Of a stretch of DNA of 64,000 bases, positions 23,680 through 35,195 are shown piece after piece. Location of the stretch: the NCBI GenBank assembly GCA_949128115.1, contig OX421964.1, positions 38,556,177 through 38,620,176 of the forward strand, given 5' to 3'. Positions within the stretch are counted from its first letter, which is position 1. Each line of letters starts with the position of its first letter. The notes beneath the pieces are model-generated. The model had not been told where the DNA came from and searched no databases. It saw only the letters and a program-made list of their open reading frames with translations. The DNA is from Anaspis maculata (lineage: Eukaryota > Arthropoda > Insecta > Coleoptera > Scraptiidae). The position numbers and the translations under genes are program-made.

Positions 23680-23768
23680 GTAAATATAGGTGTACAGGGT
23701 TGATGAACAATCACTTGCACGGGAGTAAAAAAGAACAAAACTGAAGGACTTTTTTCATCACCCTGTAT
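23680..23768. repeat. Short TACAGGG-ended inverted repeat
   Basis: TACAGGGTTGATGAA (about 23694) faces TTCATCACCCTGTA (about 23755-23768), a ~75-bp TA-ended remnant of the TACAGGG class. Single CACCCTGTA ends also occur near 9395, 21629, 23432 and 27636. Confidence 0.5.
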
Positions 23769-23956
23769 TAGACATATCCATGTGATTTTTGTGGAGGACT
23801 TCAGTAGTTCTTGAAAATATTGACAGTTTTCTTCAGAAAAGTGCAAGCGGTTTCACAATCGAGTGATTTTCAAGAATTTTCTAGCGATTTTGAAAAAAAT
23901 CTCTTTTTAAAAATATCCACTCCAATTTGTGAGCAGTTTATTTTGAACTAAATAAA

Positions 23957-24321
23957 TACCGAGAGTTCATAAATTAAATGGGTCAAGGGTGCCTGTGGAT
24001 TCAAAAACGTCTGTCGAAACTAGCGTAATCCTTTTGTAATAAATTTGTCAAACTTTGACAAGTTACATCCCATATTATTGATTTCTGATCTGCCATAAGT
24101 GCACGAGAATACTTCAAGTTCAAAAATACTCCTCAATCATGTAGGTTTTGTGCCCTGCCGTGAAAACCACATTTAGAATGTTCCGAAAACGAAAACTGTG
24201 ACTGGTTTGACAAATTACGATAACCAAAAAATTACAGACGTCAAATGAACGATGCTAGTTCCGACAGATGTTTTCAAAGTCATAGGCACCCTTGACCCAT
24301 TTAATTTATGAACGCTCGGTA
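23957..24321. mobile_element. 365-bp foldback element
   Basis: TACCGAGAGTTCATAAATTA...GGGTCAAGGGTGCCT is mirrored by AGGCACCCTTGACCC...TAATTTATGAACGCTCGGTA. Inner CGTCTGTCGAAACTAGC pairs with GCTAGTTCCGACAGATG. No clear target duplication. Confidence 0.7.
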
Positions 24322-24329
24322 CAATATAA

Positions 24330-25560
24330 TAATTCTCAACATGACGACAGAAAATAACTAGTTTGGTCTTGAAGTTATGTAGAATATGCGGAATATGAAC
24401 CGCGAGCGTACGAGCGTATTGTGGGAAGCCAGCAGGTAACACCAGGAATTATTCCAGTTTACTCGGGCCATTTCACGTTTGAAGAACTGCTCCGGTAATT
24501 GGGTAATGCGAGAGGGTGGCGACCGTGTAGCCGCCTCTTCACAATTCCCCAACAATACAAGGTTGTTATGCGATATAATTTTAGTTGCAAGGCGACCAAA
24601 GTTCAAGCCAGATAATTAGCTTGCAACTTCCAGTCGAAAATTAGATTACTATTTAAAACTTCATTATGCGGCCGCAACCTCTAGTCTAATTAATAGTGGG
24701 GAGCGATAAAAACTTTATCAAGTTGGTCGAAAGTTTCAACTCGATAGACGTGGGGTGAATTGTGATGTATTATGTAAATAGACCCAAGAAAGGAGTCAAG
24801 TGCAGCATCCTCGGGTCAAGCCCGCTGGATATGGAGCCCCGGATTTTTTCTTTGTTTTTGAAGTGGATTGATTGATGGATCGCTTTTCAACTTTTACGCA
24901 CGCTTCTATATACGCTACTAGTTTTGAGCACATTTACATTATCTTAAATCAAGTTCACACCACTACAGTACAGTTGTTGTATGCATCTCGAAATGGACTT
25001 CAAAAGTGTTTCTTGGGGAAAAATGAGAAGTTATTTTCACATCATTATAAGTCCTATCTTGAAAGTTGGAGCTAATATCAATCGCTTTGTTTGATAATCC
25101 AAATCACGACTAAAACGTGACGCCTCGTCTTAAAGCATAGAGTTGATAATAATATTGGAGAGATTGTATACTATACAACCTCGCCGTGTTTTGGGTGAGA
25201 GGATCAGGTTTATTGTGAAAATACTCGGGCGCCAACTTGTTTTATGGCAAACGATATGGTGAAAATGGTGAACTAAGTAGAACTTAGTATGGCTAACTAA
25301 GTATATTATCAGGAAATGTGGGAATCTATCATCTATCAGGAGATATGACATGACCATACGACTGTTTTTGATGTTTCCACATTACCTGATAATGCAAACC
25401 TATGGCTCAATAACATGTCTAGTTCACCATACTCTCGTGTTTACTTATGATAGAACAAGATCGTTTTTCAAATATTTCAACAAGAAGCCTGATCTCTTAA
25501 TGCTAACCCTGACTCCAATTTCAACCTCAATTTTACCTTGCCATAACTTACAACTGAACA
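24330..25560. other. No gene recognised
   Basis: Only short frames with no domain. No obvious repeats. Confidence 0.35.
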
Positions 25561-25568
25561 TTTGCGAC

Positions 25569-26207
25569 TTAAGAGTCCTCTGTACGCTTAAAGCAGCTCC
25601 GGCTAAAAGGTCTCTAAATCGAAGGCGGTGATTTTCTTTCAACTGGTATTTGGTGATTACACTTCATATCTCCATGAAAACATGTGAAAGAAAAAAAATC
25701 CGAGAAAAACCGATCACAGCCGAAGATAGTGAAATTTTACGGGCGCCATTCTAGGGCCTTTATTTGACTTGAAAGAAAATTTCTTTTTCCAAGGAGGACT
25801 CTCTACAGTATTCTGCACCAACGTACCGGGTGATTCTTCAATAAAATATCTGGAGCCCAAGTTATTTGGCTGTGAAAATCATTTAAAAAATGCTCAAAAA
25901 TTTGGAGCTTCATATCTTCAGCTGAAAATTTTTACTGAAAAATCACCCGGTACGATTGTGCAGAATACTGTTGAGAGTCCACCCTGGAACAAATATTTTT
26001 GTTTCAAGTCAAATAAAGGCCCTAGAATGGAGCGCGTAAAATTTGACTATCTTCGGCTGTGATCGGTTTTTCTCGGATTTTTTTCCGTTAACATGTTTAT
26101 ATAAAGATATGAAGTGAAATCTCCAAATACCAGTTCAAAGAAAATCACTGGCTTCGATTTAGAGGCATTTTAGTTGGAGCCACTCTGAGCGTACAGAGGA
26201 CTCTTAA
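25569..26207. mobile_element. 639-bp palindromic foldback with CGAC flanks
   Basis: TTAAGAGTCCTCTGTACGC at the left is mirrored at the right end. Pairing runs nearly throughout (AACTGGTATTTGG, CGATCACAGCCGAAGATAG, GGGCCTTTATTTGACTTGA, CAGTATTCTGCAC) to a loop near 25890. CGAC flanks both ends (25565-25568 and 26208-26211). A 97-codon frame across it is a by-product of the palindrome. Confidence 0.8.
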
Positions 26208-26219
26208 CGACAACTAAAT

Positions 26220-28440
26220 GCCGTATTGTAGACAAGCCTTCTTGTTTGTCTACAATTTGCAAGCAACTTGTTTTGAGCGGCACTTTGGGCAAATTAACTT
26301 GAAACTTCAAGAAGCGTAGGACAAGAGGATCCAGTCTATAAATGTATCTGGATCAGGGAGTGTAGAGACGCCGACAATGCTGAATCAACAATTTATTGCC
26401 ACTCAAAAAAATCAACAAAGTAAAACTGTCAAAAGTTCCTAATTAGCCACCCCAATTAATCATAAATAATAGGCCGTCCTCGGGGGGGTTCCAAGAGCGT
26501 TTCCCGGCGAGGAGAATTGGTCCTGTGTGGGTGGTTATGGCGGTGGAAAGAGGCAGAGAGGCGATTCTCGCGCACTTATACGCTAATTAAAGTTTCCATC
26601 ATCAGCCGAAGCCAATCCCGCCACCGAAACCCGTTTATATAATAAACTCTCCCTCAAGAACTGCCGATGCTGTTCTTCCAGTTTCCCTTTGTTTTCAATT
26701 TCTTTTAGCTAAATGTCTGTTTGCATTTCTCTCGCGTTCTTCGCCCCAAATTAATTTAAACTTCCCCCCACAGATTTGTTTTATGATATTTCGCGTCTTA
26801 TTCGAAGAATGAGGTAAAGTGTCTTTCATCGTTCGCGTTATATTGTCCTCTGGATTGTTTTTATTTGTTGTGCCAAGGAGGCTTTGACTGCTCTCGAGAC
26901 AATGGCCCCTTGGCATCGCAGCGTCACGTCTTTTTTGAACGCAACAATTACTGAAAAGAAACACAGGGTGCGTCTCGAAATCGGTGGCTTTAAATTTTGA
27001 AGCTCAGGGGAGTGTTGTCAGAAGTGTCAGAAAAATGTTGGAAGAAGATAGGTAACTTTTCTTGTTTCGAAGAAGTTTTTAAGTAGAACTTGGACCAAAA
27101 TTCCAGAAACGGCTGGAGAGTACCTGCTGGCCGTAACGCCAGACAGACGTTCATTCCTGACCTGACCTGACCTGACCTGACCCTCAAAACTTGAAAAAAA
27201 ATCAGTTTCACATTCTTTCCACTTTTATTTGCTTGGAATTAAATTTCAATTATCTGGTTTGTGTCGACTGTTGACCGAAAAACACTCATTATTATCAACA
27301 TTATTATTATTATCATCCGCGAGAAATTTTGTCTGCGGCGCACGGTACTCACAAAACCTTTATAAAAGCGAGCGCGCCGCGTTTTATTTTACTCCAGCAC
27401 TCAACACACGAACTTCACTTTCGCCTTAATTTGACATATGTTGGCTTAAACAACTCGTTCACACTGCTGATTGGGCACAAGACACATGAGGGTGACACAA
27501 TCGAGTGTTGCTAAGTAAAAACTAAGGGCCACTACATAGAAGTGAATTCTCTACACAGGGAATTCTTCTTCCGCCTTCTCTAGTCCTTTACAGTTTACAA
27601 AACTTTGAGTTCCAAAGCTGTCAGTTTTGATCACCCTGTAGACCTCATGCAGATTTGGTTAATCGAGGCGGTGGTGTAGTGATGGTGAAATTTTTCATTG
27701 CGATAAAAATCAGAAAATGGACGTTTAAGAGGTTTATCCAGCTGTAATTATTATAAATATGCTCGGTAAAGCGGCACTTTGTGAGATATGGAGGATAAGG
27801 GGAGGTAGGGGAGTGGGTTAATTAAAATCGCGTCTGTGCAGATGGTGCCCCCAACATTAACGTTACACCCGGGTCCTGCACTGGGACGGAAATTGTGCAT
27901 GATTGTGTTGTTTTTTGTATCATACTAATTAATGTATTATCGCTCCATAAATATCAGACACGCTTCATGATTAATTTCCGCTTTAGGTGTAATTATTGTT
28001 AAGTAGTTAGGTATAAGTACGAGGTACCTACGAATCCTACGATTAATAGGTACCCACCGAACAGATGTTTTATTTTGTCTTCAACACACGCCACTCGTGC
28101 TAACAAGAAAACTCTGCATCTGAGCACCCTGCGAAAACGTTGGCGGTAACTGATTCTGAAAACCTATAGTATTTTACATTACAAGCCAGGTAAAACAGCC
28201 TAACGGCGGGCCGGTCATCCTCATCCTATCGCTAGTAAAAACGGTTACCTGGCGTGTCTTGTATAATATTTTATTTGTTTTTCATTTGTAAATAAGCCGA
28301 AAACTCGTATGAAATAAAAATTTCCTGCGTTCTTTCATTTTTTAAAAAATTTCTCGTTACCTTTGAAATCATTACTGTGACAACGGCGCAAGTCGTTTAT
28401 TTTATTGTTTATTATTTTTGCAAAATAAAAAGTCACAAAA
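26220..28440. other. No gene; unique-looking sequence
   Basis: There is a (CCTGA)n run of about five units at 27157-27182 and an ATT run near 27297-27312. Stretches 26430-26640 and 27830-28000 look less repetitive and hold several TAATTA and ATTAAT words, so they may be regulatory, but this is only an impression. Confidence 0.3.
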
Positions 28441-28454
28441 ATACCGAAAGTGAA

Positions 28455-28655
28455 ATGAGCGTCATACCTGAAGCCATACGAAACGAAGCTACCGCAGTTG
28501 TGGCGAATTTGTTGCCGCAAAAATCCTCTGCGCGGTACGAGCGAGAGTACGAAGACTTCAAGAAGTGGCAGCAAAGAAGCGGGGTAACGAGTGTGACTGA
28601 AGACGTCCTTCTGGCTTATTTAAACCAGCTGTCTGCGAGGTTCAGTGCAAATTCC
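28455..28655 (+). pseudogene. N-terminal fragment of a tyrosine-recombinase-like transposon protein
   Basis: The frame from the ATG at 28455 reads LLPQKSSARYEREYEDFKKW followed by DVLLAYLNQLSARFSANSL. This matches my memory of the SAM-like N-terminal domain of Crypton/DIRS-type recombinase proteins common in insects (LLP.KS...YE..Y..F..W...VLLAYL..LS). The similarity stops near 28655 without a good splice donor, and a MITE starts at 28728. No catalytic domain follows. An upstream in-frame ATG lies at 28377. Confidence 0.5.
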
Positions 28656-28727
28656 TTATATATCTATGATAGTAATAAAACAGAGTTTTCAAATGTTAAT
28701 AATAATTTATAATGATTGATACCTTAA

Positions 28728-28887
28728 AGCCTAGTCTACAATATGGTCTCTAGTTGCAAGTTGCAAATCGCAAGGTGGAAGTGAGGTTGGAATTGCAGTC
28801 GCTAGTCGCAGTGAAAGTTGGTTTTAGTCCAACTCTTGCGACTAGAGACTTGCAACTTGCAACTAGAGACCATCTTGTAGACTAGGC
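28728..28887. mobile_element. 160-bp palindromic MITE flanked by TTAA
   Basis: AGCCTAGTCTACAATATGG and TCTCTAGTTGCAAGTTGCAA are mirrored at the right end. TTAA flanks both ends (28724-28727 and 28888-28891), as for piggyBac-type targets. The internal unit (ACTTGCAACT...GACTAG) is itself repetitive. Confidence 0.75.
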
Positions 28888-28968
28888 TTAATTCTAATAA
28901 AGTGATTCAACAAAATTTTTGTATATTTCTGATCGTTTTTCAGCACTAGTTTTCAGGCAAAAGAACTG

Positions 28969-29023
28969 TGACGTCTATAACTGGCTAGCCAGTTGAATGA
29001 CGTCTATAACTGGCTAGCCAGTT
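28969..29023. repeat. 26-bp unit repeated twice, palindromic core
   Basis: TGACGTCTATAACTGGCTAG plus CCAGTT occurs at 28969-28994 and 28998-29023. The AACTGGCTAGCCAGTT core is a perfect 16-bp palindrome. Confidence 0.8.
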
Positions 29024-29029
29024 ATGAGG

Positions 29030-30060
29030 TGTTTCCAAGGTGAATATAGTCACTTGATAAGTTCGTGTTTACAAATGAGGAACAGATGAAAGGTTTTTTT
29101 AGCCGATCGGAGAGAAAGAAGTGATTGTCTAGCCTACTACCAGGCCACAAAATGGACGATTGCTTTAGTGACCCCAGTAACGAAAAATAACATTACGGGA
29201 GAAAACTTTGTGGCCGCCGGCCAGGAAAAAGTGTCAGATACTTTGATAGATCAATGCCATTATTGAATTAAACGAAATGCATGACTTTGAAATTTATCAT
29301 TTTGATGAATTTTGATCAGCCTAGCTATACAAAAGGGAAATGCAGCATGCGTAATGGGTACCATTCCACCTTCCCTACCCTTACATGAAATTTTTTACCT
29401 TTTATAACATATTTTATATACTTACCTATACAAAAAAAAGATTTATAGTTTTAAACATATGAAAAATGTAAAATGTTGACAAAATATACATATATTTTTC
29501 ATTTTGATAGGTGTAACTACCTCATTAGATCGGCTAAAAAATAGTATGTGCTGTTCGTACAGAAAGTGGCTTCCAGGCCTCCCCCGGTTGCAGTCCTCGG
29601 CTGGCGCCTCGGAGACGACGGGACGAAGGGGCGAAAAAAAAGCACTGCGGGTCATAGCTATTTATGTATCAAGAGAATTTAGACAATGATAATAGCCGAG
29701 GGCAACAGACCAGGCGTAGGTTGCCCGCCGAGGTTATTGTCATCTGATAATTCCCGTAACTCATAGATAGTTTTTTTCCATACCGAACAGACTTTTCCCG
29801 CTAAGAAAGGTTAAAGTTTTTCAAATTAGTTTGTCAATTCTGACGGTTACCATTGAGCTAGAGGGAATTACGGACACCTACAATAACCCTATAATATAAT
29901 AACCCTCGAGGGATTTATGAACTTCATGATTTCCTAAGGATTCATAACCTCAGTAATATACAGGTGCTAGCAAACTTGGGATAATAAATTGAACCGAAGT
30001 TACGAAATGCTTCAAAAGTATCAGAAAAATGTTGAAAAAGATATAGGGTTCTTATTTTTG
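29030..30060. other. No gene recognised
   Basis: A TTTTTTAGCCGATC / GATCGGCTAAAAAA inverted pair (29094 and 29528) may be the ends of a ~450-bp MITE. A hairpin with AATAGCCGAGGGCAAC / GTTGCCCGCCGAGGTTATT lies at 29686-29745. Confidence 0.35.
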
Positions 30061-30067
30061 GAAATAT

Positions 30068-30590
30068 TGTTACGAATTTCGCGTAACTACGGGTTTGTTT
30101 ATGATTGAGACGATCGTTTCAAAACACACACTGTTTATTACTGCCTACTACAATAAATACACGCCAACAATTACTGCTTGGAATACCGCTCGCTGATACT
30201 CGCTTTCTATCCGCTCTCGATAACTTTCCATTCATAACTGACTGCCTAGGCCGATCCGTGCTTTATACATCGGTATGTATATGCCTCCGATTAGTGTTCC
30301 CGAACTTTCCATCGTCCTCGAGCATATTTCACAGTGAGCCGGCATACGATTTCTAGACGACTCCCGAATAATCACACACCTTTCGCGTGCTTCCCGTGTG
30401 TTCTGGAATGTCGGCGCCTTCGCCAATTCAGCTGATGTTTTCTGATCGAACGTTCATGTCTCCAATGTAATTTCAATCGCAAGCCATGACGTATATTCCG
30501 GAAATGTTCAGAGTTTGGCACTTGTACACTGCGACCTAATGGAAGAGTCTAGAAAGATCGCGTGTTATCCAGAATCGCCGCTCGTCAACG
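30068..30590 (-). mobile_element. LTR-like element, copy B
   Basis: Diverged relative of 19560-20072 in reverse orientation. On the minus strand it has TCTTTCTAGACTCTTC, GCAGTGTACAAG, ACGTCATGGCTTG, AGCACGCGAAAGGTGTGTG, GTATAAAGCACGGATCGG and CAGTAATAAACAGTG, ending ATTCGTAACA. No internal retroelement genes adjoin it. Confidence 0.6.
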
Positions 30591-31213
30591 TGAAGGGTCA
30601 AAAGGTGGTCCTTCGGCCCCTCTATTTCGGTTATTTTGACAGATTTCAGTAGACTCTTTTCAACAGACCAAAAAGCGATGTTTTTGTACCTTTGAATGTG
30701 TTTTGTAATTTTATTTGCTATACAGGGTAAATCATAAATCCTGAAAATCCCGTTTTCTTCAAAAATGCATGCAGAAAATTTCACATGGAAACTATTTATT
30801 TGTGTGGGTACTATTTTGATGATAGAATTCTAGGAACTAGGAACGACAAATTCAGAAATTCCCTAGCAACCTAGTCTCACGTTCTGGATTTTTAGTATGG
30901 AAATATGACGAAAATAGTACCGTGACACTCAGGCTTTATGTGTTATGTGTTATGTGGCGTTATGGGTTATGGTCCTGCAAAGTGATAATAGCCTTTATAG
31001 TCATTTGATTTGAAATTTGCAACTTTTTTTTTTCGTAGGTATCACATCCACTATACTAAGTAATAATAATTACTACATATTATACAAAGTATTCATCAGA
31101 TTAATTTCTACAGCATTCAATTCCTTGTTCAATTTCATACAATGTTTCGCTTACGGACGATTATTGCAGAGTGCAGAACCAAGTCCAAGATTATTGCGCG
31201 ACTTAGGATCAAT

Positions 31214-31345
31214 ATACCGTATGATCAAAAACTTTTCTCCTTGCTCCTTGCGGTAGGCTGTGGCCTGGTCATTGGCAGGCAAACGAGGCTGATTTTGGCC
31301 AGACCATAGCCTACCGCAAGTAGAAAAGTTTTTTATCATATGGTA
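31214..31345. mobile_element. 132-bp palindromic MITE
   Basis: TACCGTATGATCAAAAACTT and GCGGTAGGCTGTGGCCTGG are mirrored by CCAGACCATAGCCTACCGC and AAGTTTTTTATCATATGGTA. Confidence 0.7.
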
Positions 31346-31349
31346 TTAT

Positions 31350-31860
31350 ATCGGGGATATTACCTACACATAAGTCATAACATAGCTCTAGATTTCACGG
31401 CGTTAAGAATTTCAAAACACAGTCATAATGTCATAGATAGCACGTCATCATGGAACGTAAACAACAAACAAAACTTCTACTCTCTGAAATGATGACGCAA
31501 TGATGTCAAGGTCACTCCTCAAACCATTTTTGTCCCTATATATTTTTCTGTCAGGCGCTGGTGCAGAAGTGTTACTCCACTCTAAATTTTTGTGCAAAAT
31601 ATTCAATTTGCCAAAAATATCACGGTTTATAACGACTTCTTCCGAATGATTCTAGAAAATGAGTTTCACTGCACATGCCGTAGTTACGTTAACGGCAGTA
31701 TTACTCTTTCTACTTAACAAGCTAATCGCCCCTGCGATTTGGAGTACCGTTCAGTTAGCCATTTGAATCACACGTTATTACCTAGCTATGGACAATTATT
31801 GGGGCAATACAGTATTGGAATGTGAATAAATTAATAAAGCGAAATATTACCATGATGAGA
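31350..31860. other. No gene recognised
   Basis: AT-rich spacer between two MITEs. Confidence 0.3.
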
Positions 31861-31863
31861 ATG

Positions 31864-32186
31864 GAGTATTATACTAAAAAAATTTTTCGATTGAAATGGA
31901 AACTAGATTGAAAAATAATTGACCCGTGTTTTTTTATTTAGTCAAAACTCGTATCGTTTGGGCGCAATAAATAAATAACATCAACTAGTTCTGACGTCAC
32001 AGCGAGTCGCCGCCTATACTGTCTGTGTAAATGACGTCAGAAATAGGCAGAATATAGGAATTTCGTTTATTTATTGCGGCCAAACGATACGATTTATGGC
32101 AAAATAAAAAAATACGGGTCAGCTTTTTTTCAATATAGTTTCCGATTCCATCGAAAACAAAATATTTTTTCAAAAGTATAATACTC
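31864..32186. mobile_element. 323-bp foldback MITE
   Basis: GAGTATTATAC at the left is mirrored by GTATAATACTC. Inner pairs include GGAAACTAGATTGAAAAA, TGACCCGTGTTTTTTTATTT and CGTATCGTTTGGGCGCAATA with their mirrored partners. Confidence 0.75.
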
Positions 32187-32189
32187 TAT

Positions 32190-33080
32190 TGACGCGTCGA
32201 TGTGCAGATCCGTAATTGCGGGCTAGCAGTTAGCACCGTGGACGGCGTGAATCAGTACTAACCACGACCCTCTAAACTGACGCCGCCCAAATTTGCATAT
32301 CCTGCCATGTATCTATTGGTCAACGTGATGGTTCCAAGCAGGAATAATACTCCATTATTAATTAAAATCTGGCCGACATTAATTAGCAATTACTCCCCGT
32401 TTATTTACATAGCCAAGCGGGTAAGTGCGGCACGTTTAATGCCATGTCTAACGAAGTAATTGAATTAATTATTGAATATTGGCAGAGCAGCTTCAGCAGA
32501 AATCATGATGGCACAAATCATGATGATATTGTCGGTAGCCGTGCCTTCTGCACACACAAAGAGAAGATTCCGGGCATCAGAAGTTGTAGGGTGGGCAGTA
32601 AGGAGCAGAGTGCACGTTTGCAGCGCACTAACCCGTTGGCTTTATGCACTCTTCAACATAAATGTTCTAAATCTGGGACAATGTCTGTGTAAGTCTCGGC
32701 TATGGGCTATAATGTTGAAAAGTTTTCCTCTCTCAAAGTTGCCAGCTCTATTTGTTTGATGCGGGAAGTGTGATCGTGCATGGTAGGTAAGTATCTACTG
32801 CAACGTTGCTTATCGCTTGCATCTTCATTGTAGTTGCATCGCATTCGAAGTGCGCCGCTTGCAGCTCGCAGACCGATCAAGTCGGCTTTACACCATAACG
32901 TCTAAATAAAAGAGCTCCCTCCCTTTCTCGAAAGGCTGTGCATTTGATAGTTTAATTGAAATCCTACTGGAAAGCTCGCCATACAGAGAGAGGCGCCCCA
33001 AAGAGATACATTATCTACCTACCTTTGTAACCACACCTACTCGTAACTACATGTTTACGACATACTATAATAGTGTTTAA
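32190..33080. other. No gene; possible regulatory block 32210-32430
   Basis: 32210-32430 has ATTTGCATAT (POU-type octamer) and several TTAATTAGC/ATTAATTA words, and shows no repeat copy elsewhere in the window. Such words are frequent in AT-rich DNA, so this is weak. The remainder shows nothing. Confidence 0.2.
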
Positions 33081-33086
33081 AAAATC

Positions 33087-33233
33087 TATGGCGTGATGTG
33101 CCGGAGAAAAAGTGTCTACCCTGACCGGGACTCGAACCCGGGTCTTCCATTTGCCGGATGGATACTCTGACCAGTAAGCTATCGGGGGAGACAACAGTTC
33201 CTCCGTCACATGCCCACATGAGAGCCGCCACAA
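33087..33233 (-). mobile_element. tRNA-derived SINE, copy 2
   Basis: On the minus strand it carries the same head (TGTGGCGGCTCTCATG), an A-box-like TAGCTTACTGG, B box GGGTTCGAGTCCC and tail ACACTTTTTCTCCGG as the copy at 5072-5208. The minus strand has an open frame across it, which is a by-product of the repeat. Confidence 0.75.
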
Positions 33234-33917
33234 ATCTAAGTCTCAGATTTACCTATTGCATATCAACACTGAGAGGAAAAAGCTTGTTACTGAGCTAAGA
33301 AGCATTATACCTTTATACTTTGCCGATGTGCTCATAGTGTCACTGTGAATTCAAAACTGGCCTGCTTTCTCGCCATGCCGCTTTTATACTCGCGACCTGT
33401 GTCCCAGGCGTTTTCCGGAAAGGCCTCAAATGTTCTCGTCGCTTCCATTGTCGATTCGGTATATTCAATTATTCGCGTCAATTTATTCGTAAGGGCTCTA
33501 GAAAGTCCATCGGCTTCGCGAGTATTTTGGCCAGATCTCGAAACAAAACTGTATTAAGGTCCATAATTTATAAGACTTTTTCCTCTCAGTGCCCTCAAAA
33601 AATATTTCATACTAGCTCAAGTCAGGCCGCTTGCGTTAGCCACCTCGGAAAGTTTCAGCTTCAAAAAGTAGGAACTTTTCAGGAGTCTTCATAGAAAGAC
33701 TTCATAGCTTTTCACTTTGCAAGACTTCTGGCCACACTTGGCTCGATATGTATCTTGAGTGCGTATTGAGATATCGACCCCTATTACCGACCAACCTATG
33801 AAGGAATACATTGGCTGTAAAAAAAACACACCAGTTTGAAAACTTCCGTGAACACAACACTTCTTGTGAATTGCTGTTCGTTCTGTCGTAGCTGCCCGAA
33901 AGTGCCATGTAGGCACA

Positions 33918-34490
33918 GTGGAAACACGATAGTTTTTGTCCGGTGTCTGTACCTGTACCTCGATTGTTTCGTTTTCGTCGGGGGCCGGCGTATGCGGGCG
34001 GCGTCTGTTGAAACCGTTTTTTTCTGTAATGGCAAAGTGACAGGAAGCACGATTAGTTTTGTCCGGTGTCTGTAATTTCTGTGGTTCTGTTTTTTCGTCG
34101 AGGACGCGTATGGGGGGCGGCGGCGGCTGGAACTATTTTTCCTGCGATGTCGAGTAGACAGGAAACACGATAGTTTTTGTCCAGTGTCTTTAATTTCTGT
34201 GGTTCTGTTTTTTTGCGTCGGAAGCGGCGTATGGGGGGCGGCGGCCGCGGCGGCTGGAACTATTTTTCTTGCTATGTCGAATAAACAGGGAACACGATAG
34301 TTTTTGTCCGGTCTCTGTAACTTCTGGGGTTTTGTTTTTTCCGTCGGGGGCGGCCACTGGAGCTGCGTATAGGGGGCGGCGACGACTGAAATTATTTTTC
34401 CGGCGATGGTCAATGGACAGGAAACACGAAAGTTTTTGTCCGGTGTCTGTAACTTGCTTGCTTCCAGTTTGGCGTCGGGGCGACAGCGGA
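33918..34490. repeat. Minisatellite, ~5 units of ~118-132 bp
   Basis: Units start at about 33921, 34044, 34162, 34289 and 34421 with GAAACACGATAG or a close variant, followed by TTTTTGTCCGGTGTCTGTAA, TTCTG.GGTT.TGTTTTT, CGTCGG.GGCGG and a GGCGGCGGC-type run. A 205-codon minus-strand frame across it arises from the repeat and is not a gene. Confidence 0.85.
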
Positions 34491-34499
34491 TTTTTGAAC

Positions 34500-35190
34500 G
34501 ATAAATTAATATTAATAGGGTGATTCAGGAATGGGCGAAATAAATAAAAGCCGATATCAGGTAAAGCCTACTATATTCAACCATACTCTCAAACCGACTG
34601 GCGTCTCGCTTCTTTCTCACAGCGAACTCCCCTTCGTCAGACGCTATTCAAATTCTTAAACTATAATAAAAACTAATCAGCGTGGCGACCACTCATTTAC
34701 AGCCTCTATATGTGTGTCGTCTAGCTACCTACTACCTACTACCTACTGTCTGGAGTTTTCTAAATAACATCCATAGAATCTCCCTAAAATAATTATTCTA
34801 ATATTTCAAACTCTAACAATAATAAGTGTTTCAGAGGCGTCAGAAAGAGGGAAAGAGCTATCCCAAACCGACCCAGCAGTGCAAGACTGCGGAGAGAAGT
34901 GCCAGTGCATAATTTGCCAGCGAGCACACAAACACAACATGCGTTGGTTGCCAAGGCGACCCGACTCCCGGCCGACCATACACACGAACGCTAAAGCATG
35001 ACACGAACTTGTACAGAGAGACAAACCTAGCGCTATTTTCCCATAAAACATCTGGGATCGAAGATCTCAGATTCTTTGACTAAAAATTGGCAAGGAATTT
35101 CTTAAAATTCACAGCTTCATACCTTTGGGTTCAGGGAAGGGGCATAGGGAGATAATTGTAATTGTGTTTATTGTTTTTTCAGTACATTTG
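34500..35190. other. No gene recognised
   Basis: Contains a short CTACCTACTAC run near 34730-34746 and otherwise nothing distinctive. Confidence 0.3.
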
Positions 35191-35195
35191 TATTG

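Noticed and set aside
25769..26062. 97-codon frame in the 639-bp palindrome
   Set aside because: Runs across the loop and both arms of a foldback. No domain is recognised.
27157..27182. Telomeric repeat
   Set aside because: The unit is CCTGA, not the arthropod TTAGG/CCTAA, and there are only about five copies.
33796..34413. 205-codon minus-strand open frame
   Set aside because: It lies across the ~118-132-bp minisatellite. Its Arg/Lys/Thr/Pro-rich product and internal repetition follow from the DNA repeat, and there is no splice or domain evidence.
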